DNA from: Butyricimonas synergistica DSM 23225
Lineage (GTDB): Bacteria; Bacteroidota; Bacteroidia; Bacteroidales; Marinifilaceae
Assembly (NCBI RefSeq): GCF_000379665.1
Contig: NZ_KB903373.1
Span: 62,001 to 126,000, forward strand
Direction: 5' to 3'
Length of the DNA stretch: 64,000 nucleotides
Position numbers and translations under genes: made by a program. The stretch's first letter is position 1, and each line of letters starts with the position of its first letter. Below, one piece after another: positions 32,795-42,313 of this stretch. The notes under the pieces were generated by a model. That model was not told the origin of the DNA. It did not search any database and was given only the letters and a program-made list of their open reading frames with translations.

Positions 32795-35209
32795 TTAGAT
32801 CAAGGCTATTTCCAACACTTCCCGAATGTGGTCGACGAAGTGGAATTTTATGCCTTTGACGTATTCTTTCTTGATTTCGTCGATGTCTTTTTTATTCTCG
32901 CGGCAGAGAATGATCTCTTTGATTCCGGCTCGTTTGGCGGCAAGAATCTTTTCTCGGATGCCGCCCACGGGGAGGACTTTACCGCGGAGAGTGATTTCTC
33001 CGGTCATGGCGAGGGCTTTTTTCACTTTCCGCCCGGTTAGCGATGAGGCTAACGAGGTAACCATCGTGATACCTGCTGACGGTCCGTCTTTGGGGACGGC
33101 TCCCGCGGGAACGTGAATGTGAATATTGTGTTCCTCTATTGCCGTGGGGCTAATGCCCAGTTCTTCGGCGTGCGATTTGATGTATTCCAGTGCCAGCGTG
33201 GCGGATTCTTTCATGACGTCACCGAGGCTTCCGGTCATGGTCAGTATCCCTTTTCCTTTGCTGGTGCTCGATTCCACGTATAGGATTTCCCCGCCGACGG
33301 CTGTCCATGCCAAGCCTGTAACGACACCCGGGAGTTCATTCCCCTGGTACTCTTCTCTCGTGAAGATAGGAGTGCCGAGGTATTCTTCCACGGTTTTCTG
33401 TGTCGGTTGTATCGTGAAGTTCGGGTCGAGGGCGACGTTCTTCGCCACTTGGCGCATGATTTTTGCAAGTGTCTTGTCTAGTCCGCGAACACCGGATTCA
33501 CGGGTGTATTTGTCGATGATATAATTTAATACGTCATCCGAGAACGTGATTTGTTCTGCTTTCAACCCGTGGTTTGCCAATTGCTTCGGGATCAGGTGGC
33601 GCTTGGCGATCTCTATCTTTTCTTCCATGAGGTAACCGCTCACCTCGATCATCTCCATACGATCCCTTAGCGGGGGAGCGATCGTGGAAATATCGTTTGC
33701 CGTGGCGATGAACATGACTTTTGACAAATCGTAGTCGATGTCCAGGTAGTTGTCATGGAAAGCCGTGTTCTGTTCCGGGTCAAGTACTTCCAGTAGCGCG
33801 GACTGTGGGTCGCCTCTGAAATCCTGTCCTACCTTATCGATTTCGTCCAGAATGAATACCGGGTTTGAGGTTCCGGCTTTTTTGATGCTCTGGATAATCC
33901 GACCGGGCATGGCTCCGATGTAAGTACGGCGATGTCCGCGGATCTCGGACTCGTCATGCAAACCTCCCAAAGACATACGTACAAATTCCCGGTTCAGTGC
34001 ACGTGCCACGGATTTACCGAGTGAGGTTTTTCCTACTCCCGGTGGTCCGTACAGGCAGAGGATCGGGGATTTCATATCTCCTTTCAGTTTCAACACGGCA
34101 AGGTATTCAAGGATACGTTCTTTCACTTTGTCCAGCCCGTAATGGTCGGCATCCAGTATCTCGGATGCTTTTTTCAGATCGAAGTTGTCCTCCGAGTAAT
34201 GTTCCCATGGCAGTTCCGTCAATTCCTTCACGTAGTTGAATTGCACGGAGTAGTCCGGTGTCGACGGGTTTTGGCGTTTTAGTTTTTGAAGTTCCTTCTG
34301 GAAGATTTCCTCCACTTTCTGTGACCATTTTTTCTTAGAGGCAGCCTCTTCCAGTTCTTGCAAGTCCTCATCTACCGGGTTGGTTCCCAATTCGTTCTGG
34401 ATGGTCTTCATCTGTTGGTGAAGAAGGTATTCCCGTTGTTGTTTGTCAAGGTCTACTTTGACTTTCTTCTGGATATCTTCTTTTAATTCCAACACTTTCA
34501 CTTGTTTGCCTAGCAAGCCCAGCAATTTGCCCGCGCGTTCTTTCAGGCTGTCGATCTCGAGTAATTCTTGTTTGTCCCTGTAATCGATCTCTGTATTCGA
34601 CGATATGAAGTTGACCAGAAACAACATGCTCTCGATATTTTTCAGCGCGAAGCCTGCCTCGTTGGGGATATTGCTCGAGAACTTCACGATCTTCATAGCC
34701 ATATCCTTTAGTGCTTCGGCTATGGCGTTGTATTCCTGGTCGTCGGCACTGATTTTCTCTTCTTCTTTCACGATAATTTTACCCACGTGATAGGGTTCGT
34801 CATACAAGATGTCGTCCAAGTGGAAACGTTTTTTCCCTTGTATGATAGCCGTGGTTGTTCCGTCGGGCATTTCCAGTAACCTCAACACGGAGGCAACCGT
34901 ACCGGTCGAGTAAAGATCGGCTTGTTGCGGGTTTTCCGTGAGAATGTCCTTTTGCGCGATAACACCAATCAGGGCGCTTTGCTTGTACGCGAAGCGAACC
35001 AGTTTCAGGGATTTTTCCCTGCCGATATTAATCGGAATGATTACTCCCGGGAACAATACCGTGTTCCGAAGCGGTAAAATTGGCAGAGTGTCAGGAATAT
35101 TACTGTGGTCGTTCAACATCTCTTTCTCGTCGCCCAGTATAGTTAAATAGTCCTGATTTTCCCCGGATATCGTATCTTGTAAAAAATCTTTCAAATCTAT
35201 GTCGCTCAT
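32795..35209 (-). CDS. lon: Lon ATP-dependent protease
   Basis: An 804-aa cytosolic AAA+ protease that degrades damaged and regulatory proteins. The N-terminal LON substrate-binding domain is at about 40-240 (LPILPLRNTVLFPGVIIPI). Walker A GPPGVGKT is near residue 388, Walker B FILDEIDKVGQDF follows, and the sensor regions are present. The C-terminal Ser-Lys protease domain has the catalytic Ser in KDGPSAGITM (about 709) and the Lys in GGIREKILAAKRAG (about 754). Length is normal. It is monocistronic with its own terminator. Confidence 0.98.
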   Translation of the reverse strand: MSDIDLKDFLQDTISGENQDYLTILGDEKEMLNDHSNIPDTLPILPLRNTVLFPGVIIPINIGREKSLKLVRFAYKQSALIGVIAQKDILTENPQQADLYSTGTVASVLRLLEMPDGTTTAIIQGKKRFHLDDILYDEPYHVGKIIVKEEEKISADDQEYNAIAEALKDMAMKIVKFSSNIPNEAGFALKNIESMLFLVNFISSNTEIDYRDKQELLEIDSLKERAGKLLGLLGKQVKVLELKEDIQKKVKVDLDKQQREYLLHQQMKTIQNELGTNPVDEDLQELEEAASKKKWSQKVEEIFQKELQKLKRQNPSTPDYSVQFNYVKELTELPWEHYSEDNFDLKKASEILDADHYGLDKVKERILEYLAVLKLKGDMKSPILCLYGPPGVGKTSLGKSVARALNREFVRMSLGGLHDESEIRGHRRTYIGAMPGRIIQSIKKAGTSNPVFILDEIDKVGQDFRGDPQSALLEVLDPEQNTAFHDNYLDIDYDLSKVMFIATANDISTIAPPLRDRMEMIEVSGYLMEEKIEIAKRHLIPKQLANHGLKAEQITFSDDVLNYIIDKYTRESGVRGLDKTLAKIMRQVAKNVALDPNFTIQPTQKTVEEYLGTPIFTREEYQGNELPGVVTGLAWTAVGGEILYVESSTSKGKGILTMTGSLGDVMKESATLALEYIKSHAEELGISPTAIEEHNIHIHVPAGAVPKDGPSAGITMVTSLASSLTGRKVKKALAMTGEITLRGKVLPVGGIREKILAAKRAGIKEIILCRENKKDIDEIKKEYVKGIKFHFVDHIREVLEIALI

Positions 35210-35368
35210 TATAATTTATTTATCTAATTATAGTTGTTTCCCCGTGTGATGATTATTTTTCAGGAAGCCCGTTGATTAGCCTTGAATCGAGGACTGTCAT
35301 TTTGACAAAAAAGGCCCTGAAAATAAATCTTTACTTAATAGGGCAATTCCTATGCCAAAGATTTTTTC

Positions 35369-35376
35369 TATTTTTG
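35369..35376 (+). promoter_or_regulatory. -7 promoter element for the GlmU-like gene
   Basis: TATTTTTG, exact TAnnTTTG, 20 bp before the chosen ATG at 35397. Confidence 0.55.
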
Positions 35377-35396
35377 CACTCAAATATAAAACACAA

Positions 35397-36572
35397 ATGA
35401 AAATAATTTTGTTCGACGATAAAAGTTGGGGGACGTTAAGACCCCTTACTTTGACCCGTCCGGTATCTGAGTTAAGGGTAGGCATTCTCACTATTCGGGA
35501 GAAGTGGGAAAAGCGGTTAGGGAATAAGGTTGCATTCCTGACCAAAGACTATCTTCAAGAAAAATACCCGTTGTCTGTGGAAGATGATAATTTGCTGATC
35601 AACGCGTCCGTGTGTCCGAACCAACAGTTGTTGGGGGAGATCGAAGGTCTACAGCCGGGGGAAATGTTATTACAGGGCGATTGTGTGATCGCTTCGCGAG
35701 TCGATAAGCAGGGTGTGGCAGCCTTTGATCCTGCGGTATTACCAAATTTAGTACGGAAAGAATTCACGGGCGATTTCGTTCGTGTGGTCTATCCTTATCA
35801 CGTGTTTTCGTTAAACGGGCAGGAGTTGGAAGTTGACTTCAAGTTGCTAACCGAAGGACGAAAGAGCGCACCGCTGGATAGTCACGTGCGGGTGTACGGG
35901 AAATATCCCGTCTTTGTGGAGGAAGGTGCGGTTGTGCGTGCGGCGGTGATAAACACGGAAGGCGGTCCGGTGTATATCGGGAAGGATGCTGAAATCATGG
36001 AAGGGGTCCTCGTGAGAGGTCCTTTGGCGATGTGCGAGCATTCCGTGTTGACCATGGGAGCGAAGGTGTACGGTGCCACGACTCTTGGTCCATACTGCAA
36101 GTGCGGGGGTGAAGTGAACAACGTGGTGATGATCGCTTATTCCAACAAAGCGCATGACGGTTTCCTGGGAAATTCCGTGTTGGGAGAATGGTGCAATATC
36201 GGAGCCGGGACAAACAACTCGAACCTGAAGAACACTTACGTGGAAGTGAAGCTGTGGGATTATGACACGAGGCATTTCCGGAAGACCGGGCTTCAGTTCT
36301 GTGGTTTGATATTGGGCGACCATGCCAAATTGGGTATTTCCACGATGATTAATACCGGAACCGTGATAGGTGTGGGTGCCAATGTTTTCGGGGCTGAATT
36401 TCCTCGTAATTTCATACCCTCCTTCGCGTGGGGTGGGGCTTGCGGTTTTACTGAACATAAGATGCCACAGTTTATCGCGACAGCCGAGGCTGTGATGAAG
36501 CGCCGGAATAAGGTATTCGATGACGTGGATCGCCGGATTATCGAGCACGTCTTTGCCGACCCGGAGAGATGA
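35397..36572 (+). CDS. GlmU-like sugar nucleotidyltransferase / left-handed beta-helix protein
   Basis: A 391-aa protein from the ATG at 35397 (MKIILFDDKSWGTLRPLTLT). The N-terminal half is a nucleotidyltransferase-like fold (TLTRPVSELRVGILTIREKW), and the C-terminal half is a left-handed beta-helix made of hexapeptide repeats (VYIGKDAEIMEGVLVRGPLA, GAGTNNSNLKNTYVEVKLWD). It belongs to the Bacteroidota family related to GlmU (UDP-GlcNAc pyrophosphorylase/glucosamine-1-phosphate acetyltransferase-like). The canonical GlmU N-terminal signature LAAGxGTRM is absent, so the exact reaction is uncertain. It probably acts in cell-wall or surface sugar supply. Confidence 0.88.
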   Translation: MKIILFDDKSWGTLRPLTLTRPVSELRVGILTIREKWEKRLGNKVAFLTKDYLQEKYPLSVEDDNLLINASVCPNQQLLGEIEGLQPGEMLLQGDCVIASRVDKQGVAAFDPAVLPNLVRKEFTGDFVRVVYPYHVFSLNGQELEVDFKLLTEGRKSAPLDSHVRVYGKYPVFVEEGAVVRAAVINTEGGPVYIGKDAEIMEGVLVRGPLAMCEHSVLTMGAKVYGATTLGPYCKCGGEVNNVVMIAYSNKAHDGFLGNSVLGEWCNIGAGTNNSNLKNTYVEVKLWDYDTRHFRKTGLQFCGLILGDHAKLGISTMINTGTVIGVGANVFGAEFPRNFIPSFAWGGACGFTEHKMPQFIATAEAVMKRRNKVFDDVDRRIIEHVFADPER

Positions 36573-36605
36573 ATTCCCGCTCTTTGTTTCCTCGATACTC
36601 TACCG

Positions 36606-36694
36606 TATAAACAAAGCATTGGCGAAACATGAACGGAGCATCAACGCTCGTTTGCGTTCATGTTTCGTTCATGTTATGTTCATGGGGGCGGGAA
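36606..36694. repeat. Palindromic array of 11-bp-phased GTTCATG words
   Basis: GTTCATG occurs at 36656, 36667 and 36678, exactly 11 bp apart. The inverse CATGAAC is at 36628 and CATCAAC at 36639, with weaker copies at 36606 (TATAAAC) and 36617 (CATTGGC), again at 11-bp steps. CGAAACATGAACG (36623-36635) pairs perfectly with CGTTCATGTTTCG (36655-36667). TTCCCGC (36574-36580) and GCGGGAA (36688-36694) form outer inverts. It lies between the GlmU-like gene and the ECF sigma gene of locus 2. Confidence 0.85.
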
Positions 36695-36824
36695 GTGATA
36701 GCTTAACCCCAGACCTGGGGTAGACGGCGTGTGATTGTCGGTAATTTGCGTCAATAGGTGGAATTTACCCGGGAAAATTTTGGAGATTTGCAAATAGAGA
36801 GTATTTTTACCTCCTCAAAATAAT

Positions 36825-37397
36825 ATGCAGATGATCGTGGAGGGAGAGAATTTGTACATAAATGCTTTGCAGCGTTATGATGATGTCGCTATCAAGTTGA
36901 TGTTCGAACAGTATTACACTCCGCTTGTATTGTTCGCGAAAGGTTACGTGATTGATTTGGACGCGAGCAAGGATATCGTACAGGAAGTTTTCACGGCTTT
37001 GATCGAGGCGAAGGAGAAGTTTGTTTCGATAGATAATTTGAAGGCTTATTTGTACCAGGCTACTAAAAATCGTTGTTTAAAATACTTGCGACACGAGGAA
37101 GTGAAGAAAAAGTATGCCGAGGACGTGAAGTTGGAGGGGGAAGAGTATTATTTAGATAAAATTCTGGAGGAAGAGGTGTATCATCATTTGATGAAAGCGA
37201 TTTTTGATCTTCCGGAGCAATATCGTAAAGTGTTTTTGTTGGTGTTAGAGAATAAAAGTAACCAGGAAATAGCCGATATCCTTTCGCTTCAACTGGAAAC
37301 AGTGAAATCTTACAAGAAAGCCGGCAAGAAGATGCTTTATGAACGTTTGAAATATGTTGTACCGTCCGTGGGATTGATCTTTTTATTGTATATCTGA
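36825..37397 (+). CDS. ECF RNA polymerase sigma factor (locus 2)
   Basis: A 190-aa ECF sigma factor with region 2 (MFEQYYTPLVLFAKGYVID then SKDIVQEVFTALIEAKEKF) and region 4 (LPEQYRKVFLLVLENKSNQEI split, then LQLETVKSYKKAGKKMLYERL). A hydrophobic end (VPSVGLIFLLYI) resembles that of the locus 1 sigma factor. It precedes FecR, SusC and SusD in the same direction and should activate them. No exact promoter element is seen upstream; TATTTTTA (36800-36807) is one mismatch away. Confidence 0.94.
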   Translation: MQMIVEGENLYINALQRYDDVAIKLMFEQYYTPLVLFAKGYVIDLDASKDIVQEVFTALIEAKEKFVSIDNLKAYLYQATKNRCLKYLRHEEVKKKYAEDVKLEGEEYYLDKILEEEVYHHLMKAIFDLPEQYRKVFLLVLENKSNQEIADILSLQLETVKSYKKAGKKMLYERLKYVVPSVGLIFLLYI

Positions 37398-37478
37398 TTA
37401 TTTTTATAAAAAATGTTGGTTTTGATACCCCCTTTTTTTAACAATGGGGGTCATAGTTTGTGTAATGATAGAACTGAC

Positions 37479-38666
37479 ATGGAAAAAGAAAAGGATATAT
37501 TTCGGTTGGCAAATATAATTGCCCGTTCTTTGGAGGGAACGTTAAGCGTTGAGGAACAGCAAGAACTAGATGATTGGCTGACTGCTTCGGATATTAATCG
37601 CAAAAAGTATGAGGGTTTTAGTGCATTAGGGGTGTTGAAGAAAAAGAGTGCGGAATATTTGCAAGTGGATTGGCAGGCAGATTGTAAAATGTTTATGGCT
37701 TCTCGGGCAAGGTTGCAAAGGCGTCGGAGAATGCAACGATTTTCACGGTACGCGGCTGTGTTTGTGTTGGTACTTGGGGTTGCGTTAGGGGTGTATGTCG
37801 GGGTGGGATACGAAACGGGCGAGCGTCCGGTGGTGCAAGCGAGTGTCCCCGTGTCGAAGAATGCTATTTTGACATTGGCGGGGGGCGAACGGGTGGTGTT
37901 GTCCGATAGTAATTCCGGTGTTTTAAAAAGGCAGGGGGATACGCGTGTGACCGTGGAAGGAAATAATATATCCTACACGAATAATGGTGGCACAAGTGGA
38001 AAGAAGGAGAAAAAATTGTTGTTTAATACACTTCGGATTCCGAGAGGGGGAGAGTATTTTGTTACTTTGTCTGATGGGTCGACAGTTTGGTTGAACGCGG
38101 AAACGGAGATTCGTTATCCGGTAGAATTTGTTGGGAACGAGAGGATCGTGTACGTGGAGGGTGAGGCTTATTTTGACGTGAAGAAGGATGAGAGTAAACC
38201 TTTTATCGTTAGGTCCGGGCTGACGGACGTAAGGGTGATGGGGACCTCGTTTAATTTCAGGTCTTACCCCGACGAGAGCGGAGTTTCGACAACGCTCGAG
38301 AGTGGTGCTGTGATTATGGTTTCCAGAGATTCAAAGCAGGAAATTCGTTTGGAACCCGGGGAGCAGGGAACCCTGGATAAAGAGTCGGGGCGTTTGTCAA
38401 AGCATACCGTGGATACATATTTGTATTCCGCGTGGAAGGATGGACGTTTTGTTTTTTTAGATACCCGGTTGGAAGATTTATTCCATGTTTTGGCTCGTTG
38501 GTATGATTTGCAAGTGTTCTACGTTCACCCGGGTGCAAAGGATATTCGTTTCACGGGGGATTTGAACAAGAGTGAGGATTTCAGGGCGATACTTAAGATT
38601 ATCGAGAATAATGAACGGGTGGAATTTGACGTGAACGAGCGGACTGTGTCTATTCGATTACGATAA
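37479..38666 (+). CDS. FecR-type anti-sigma factor (locus 2)
   Basis: A 395-aa regulator from the ATG at 37479 (MEKEKDIFRLANIIARSLEG), preferred because upstream residues in the longer frame do not look like a FecR start. Cytoplasmic part 1-85, one membrane helix near 88-108 (YAAVFVLVLGVALGVYVGVG), FecR domain (about 185-285, IPRGGEYFVTLSDGSTVWL), C-terminal DUF4974 domain (LEDLFHVLARWYDLQVFYV). Binds the neighbouring ECF sigma factor and receives the SusC STN signal. A hairpin AGACCT/AGGTCT (38671-38676, 38695-38700) lies in the gap before susC and could attenuate read-through. Confidence 0.94.
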   Translation: MEKEKDIFRLANIIARSLEGTLSVEEQQELDDWLTASDINRKKYEGFSALGVLKKKSAEYLQVDWQADCKMFMASRARLQRRRRMQRFSRYAAVFVLVLGVALGVYVGVGYETGERPVVQASVPVSKNAILTLAGGERVVLSDSNSGVLKRQGDTRVTVEGNNISYTNNGGTSGKKEKKLLFNTLRIPRGGEYFVTLSDGSTVWLNAETEIRYPVEFVGNERIVYVEGEAYFDVKKDESKPFIVRSGLTDVRVMGTSFNFRSYPDESGVSTTLESGAVIMVSRDSKQEIRLEPGEQGTLDKESGRLSKHTVDTYLYSAWKDGRFVFLDTRLEDLFHVLARWYDLQVFYVHPGAKDIRFTGDLNKSEDFRAILKIIENNERVEFDVNERTVSIRLR

Positions 38667-38742
38667 AATTAGACCTCCGGTGCGCCAACACCAAAGGTCT
38701 AGGAATTGTTATTAAGTTTTTATTTTAAAACAGTACAAATGT

Positions 38743-41700
38743 ATGAAAAAAACAATTGAAAATTGCCATCATCATGGTAGATGGCGAAAAGAATGGAAAG
38801 TTATGAAGTTATTTTTTATCTTAACCTTTATAGGTGTGATGCAGGTGTCAGCCCATACTTATTCGCAAACGGTTAGATTGAACCTGACGTGTTCCGAGGC
38901 TTCTTTGAGGAGCGTGATGAACGATATTCGAGCTCAATCGGAGTATAGCTTTTTCTTTGATGATGCCGCTGTGGAGAAGATCGGGAATATTTCCTTGAAT
39001 CTGAAGGATGCCACGATAGAAGAAGTCTTGGAAGCTTGTTTAAAAGGTACGGGATTCGGGTATCGGATTTTGGACAAGACCATTATCCTTTTTCGGGAAC
39101 AGGTGAAGAAGGATGATGAGAAGAAGACGTACCTTATCAAAGGAAAGGTTGTCGACCACGAGAATCAGCCTTTGCCGGGTGTAACTGTCTTGTTGGATAG
39201 CACTCGGATAGGAACGGTGACGGATACTGCCGGACGTTTTGTCTTGCCTTTGCCCAAGGAAAAAGGGTATTTGGTATTTTCTTTTGTCGGGTTCAAGTCG
39301 CAGAGAGTGGCTTACACGGATGGAAAGCCGGTGGCTGTGAAAATGCAGGAGGATATTTCCGGTTTGGACGAGGTGCAAGTGATCGCTTATGGTTCACAGA
39401 GAAAGAGGAATGTCATTAGCGCTATCTCTTCGGTGAAAGGGGAGGATTTGCAAGAGATGCCGACGCATAGCTTGGAGAATTTGCTTCAAGGACACATGGC
39501 GGGAGTCGAGATTAACAACATTTCCGGTTCTCCCGGTGGCGGCGGTACGGTGGTTGCCATTCGTGGTTACAATTCTTTGTTCACGGAAGGTGAGGGGCAA
39601 GAGCGGTCGTACGGTACGCCGTTGTACGTGGTGGATGGAATCCCGATGCAGTCGTTCACCTCACCGGTGACGGGAGCCAACACGTTGTCGAATTTGGATC
39701 CCTCGATGATCGAGTCGGTTGAGGTGTTGAAGGATGCGGCATCGGCGGCTATTTACGGTTCGCGTGCCGGTAACGGTGTGATTTTGATTACCACGAAGAA
39801 GGGACAGGCGGGAAAAGCCCGTTTCACGGCAAATGTTTCTTATTCGGCTTCCTGGTTGCCCGTGGCACCGAAGCAGGTGGGAGGACGTTATGAGCGGATG
39901 TATCATTTGAATGCTTTGATCAACACGGTAGCTCCTTATAAGACGGAGAGCGGTGAATGGAAGTTGCCCGAGTCTTACGAGGAAGTGTATAATAATCGTT
40001 ATGATAACGGTCCCATGTATGATTGGTTCTGGGGTGGGGCAAACGGGCCTCAAAATGCACTGATCTTGCAAGATAGTTTGAATCCCTACTTTAATAATTC
40101 GACGAATTGGTACAGAAAGAATTACCAGACGGCAAAGGTGATTAACGCTAACCTTCAGGCTTCGGGAGGAGCGGGAAATACGCGTTACATGGTGGGTGCC
40201 GGGTATTATGACGAGGAGGGTATCATGCCGAACACGGGATTCAAGCGTTTTACTGTTTTGTCCAATTTGTCCGCGCAGCCTGCAAAGCGTTTGCGGTTGG
40301 ATTCCCAGTTGGGGCTCGCGTATAGCGACCGTAGCCGGGGAAGTAACGCGGGAGCGTCAGCAAGTAAGTTTGAAGAGATTACCTCGGATCCCTCGGAAAC
40401 TCCTACGTTGTTGCCCGGTAGCGGGGCTTTCGGGGAAGCGATGTTGAAGAATTTGAACCAGACTTCCGAGAAGAACCAAAGTTATTCGTTGCGTTACAAC
40501 ATGGTGTTTGATTACGAGTTAATGCGTGATTTGCATTTGAAAGTGTCGGCGGGGGTCGATTATAACCAGCAGAACCAGAATGTGTTTAAACCGAGCACGT
40601 TGGATCCGAACACGAATGCGGCTTATCGTTTCTCTACCTCGGAAGGGACTATCGCCCGTGATTTGTCAATATTGAACGAGAATTTATTGTCTTATAGTTT
40701 CAATTATTTGGAGAAGCATAATTTTGACGTCATGTTGGGGTTGTCTTTCCAGAAAGACCAGAGTTACTCGAATGGTGGCGGTGGAACCAATGGCCCGAAT
40801 GATAAGATCCAGTATGTCGGTGACGGTTGGGGCGGATCGAATGGTCTTAATCAAGTGGCCCCGGGGGACGGTTTGGACTCTTATGCTTCTGCGTTTAAAT
40901 ACTCGTCGGGGTTTTCGGAAGAGCGGATGTGTAGTTATTTTGGGCGTTTGACGTATAATTTCAGGGATAAATATATGCTTGAAGCGACGGTTCGTCGGGA
41001 TGGTTCTTCTGTTTTCGGGGAAAATGTGCGTTGGGCGACATTCCCTTCGGTTGCCGTGGGGTGGATTTTCACGGATGAGCCTTTCATGAAACGTTTTTAC
41101 TGGTTGAGTTTCGGTAAGATCCGTGCCAGTTGGGGAACTTCCGGTCAGAAGTTCGGGCAACGTTATTTGGCACAAGGTTTGTTCTCTGCCAGCGGGATGT
41201 TCTTGGGTAACTCGGGGATGGCTCCGGATAAGAATGGCGGTGTGATTAACCGGAGATTGAGTTGGGAGGAGACCGACCAGTATGACGTGGGATTGGATCT
41301 GAGTTTCTTGGATTACCGATTGAAGATGAATATCGATTATTATTACAGATACACGACGGGACATTTGAGCAAGTGGGATTTGCCGGGAGATGTTTATTAT
41401 CATACATTCCAGTGGCAGAACGCTATGGCTATCTCCAATCAGGGGTTAGAAATCGAGTTGGAAGCGGATATTTTGCGAGAAACCGCGGTGAAGTGGAGAA
41501 TGAAGTTTAATTTTTCGAGGAACTGGAACCGTTTCGAGAAGAGTTCGGACGGGTATGATTATGGTAGCCAAGTGATCGGTAAGCCGTTGAACCAGATTCT
41601 TGCGTACAAGACTTCCGGGTTCTATGATAGTATGGATGAAGTGCCTTTTATTTATAACGCTCAAGGAGAGAAGCAACCTTTGTGGTCGGGCGTGAACACG

Positions 41701-42303
41701 CATGCCGTGTTTTTCCCGGGTGCCCGCCGGATCGAGGATTTGAACGGAGATGGGAAAATAAATGAAAACGACAGATATTATGCAGCGAGTCCGCTTCCGA
41801 AAGGACATGGTGGTTTCATTAATGAAATCCGTTGGAAGAATTTCGATTTGAATATTCTGTTCAATTACTCGATAGGTCGTCATGCGGTGGCTGTTTATGA
41901 TGATTTTAGTTTGTCCCCGAGGGAGGAGAGTAGTCCGTTGTTCGTGGCTCTTAAAGATTTGAATGCGACATGGACAGGAAATGGTGCGAAAGCCTCTTAT
42001 CCTAAAGCTCAGAAATACGAGTATTTGTATAACCAGTACGTGGGGATATATGACGAGGATATTGAAACGGTGCATTTCGTGCGCTTGAAACAATTGACTT
42101 TGGGATATAATTTAGGAGAATCAATTTGTAAAAAGGTGGGATTGAGTGGTATCCGGGCATTCGTGACGGCGGAGAATTTGTTCCTGTTGTCGAATTATTC
42201 AGGTATTGATCCCGAGTTGATAGACATTACTTCCGGGACGGATAATTTACGTTCTTATCCTTTGCCGCGGAAATTTACGATCGGATTGACTGTTAATTTT
42301 TAA
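38743..42303 (+). CDS. susC: SusC-type TonB-dependent transporter with STN domain (locus 2)
   Basis: A 1186-aa outer-membrane transporter. The signal region has an unusually long basic n-region with His/Arg residues (MKKTIENCHHHGRWRKEWKV) before the hydrophobic core; an internal ATG giving MKLFFILTFIGVMQVSAHTY is an alternative start. Then come STN (about 48-122), carboxypeptidase-like regulatory domain (about 132-205, VKGKVVDHENQPLPGVTVLL), plug (about 220-350, VEVLKDAASAAIYGSRAGNG) and barrel ending in Phe (FTIGLTVNF). The STN domain plus FecR/ECF upstream indicates signalling. Substrate unknown, but the genes behind it suggest protein or peptide. Confidence 0.96.
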   Translation: MKKTIENCHHHGRWRKEWKVMKLFFILTFIGVMQVSAHTYSQTVRLNLTCSEASLRSVMNDIRAQSEYSFFFDDAAVEKIGNISLNLKDATIEEVLEACLKGTGFGYRILDKTIILFREQVKKDDEKKTYLIKGKVVDHENQPLPGVTVLLDSTRIGTVTDTAGRFVLPLPKEKGYLVFSFVGFKSQRVAYTDGKPVAVKMQEDISGLDEVQVIAYGSQRKRNVISAISSVKGEDLQEMPTHSLENLLQGHMAGVEINNISGSPGGGGTVVAIRGYNSLFTEGEGQERSYGTPLYVVDGIPMQSFTSPVTGANTLSNLDPSMIESVEVLKDAASAAIYGSRAGNGVILITTKKGQAGKARFTANVSYSASWLPVAPKQVGGRYERMYHLNALINTVAPYKTESGEWKLPESYEEVYNNRYDNGPMYDWFWGGANGPQNALILQDSLNPYFNNSTNWYRKNYQTAKVINANLQASGGAGNTRYMVGAGYYDEEGIMPNTGFKRFTVLSNLSAQPAKRLRLDSQLGLAYSDRSRGSNAGASASKFEEITSDPSETPTLLPGSGAFGEAMLKNLNQTSEKNQSYSLRYNMVFDYELMRDLHLKVSAGVDYNQQNQNVFKPSTLDPNTNAAYRFSTSEGTIARDLSILNENLLSYSFNYLEKHNFDVMLGLSFQKDQSYSNGGGGTNGPNDKIQYVGDGWGGSNGLNQVAPGDGLDSYASAFKYSSGFSEERMCSYFGRLTYNFRDKYMLEATVRRDGSSVFGENVRWATFPSVAVGWIFTDEPFMKRFYWLSFGKIRASWGTSGQKFGQRYLAQGLFSASGMFLGNSGMAPDKNGGVINRRLSWEETDQYDVGLDLSFLDYRLKMNIDYYYRYTTGHLSKWDLPGDVYYHTFQWQNAMAISNQGLEIELEADILRETAVKWRMKFNFSRNWNRFEKSSDGYDYGSQVIGKPLNQILAYKTSGFYDSMDEVPFIYNAQGEKQPLWSGVNTHAVFFPGARRIEDLNGDGKINENDRYYAASPLPKGHGGFINEIRWKNFDLNILFNYSIGRHAVAVYDDFSLSPREESSPLFVALKDLNATWTGNGAKASYPKAQKYEYLYNQYVGIYDEDIETVHFVRLKQLTLGYNLGESICKKVGLSGIRAFVTAENLFLLSNYSGIDPELIDITSGTDNLRSYPLPRKFTIGLTVNF

Positions 42304-42313
42304 AATGTAGAGC

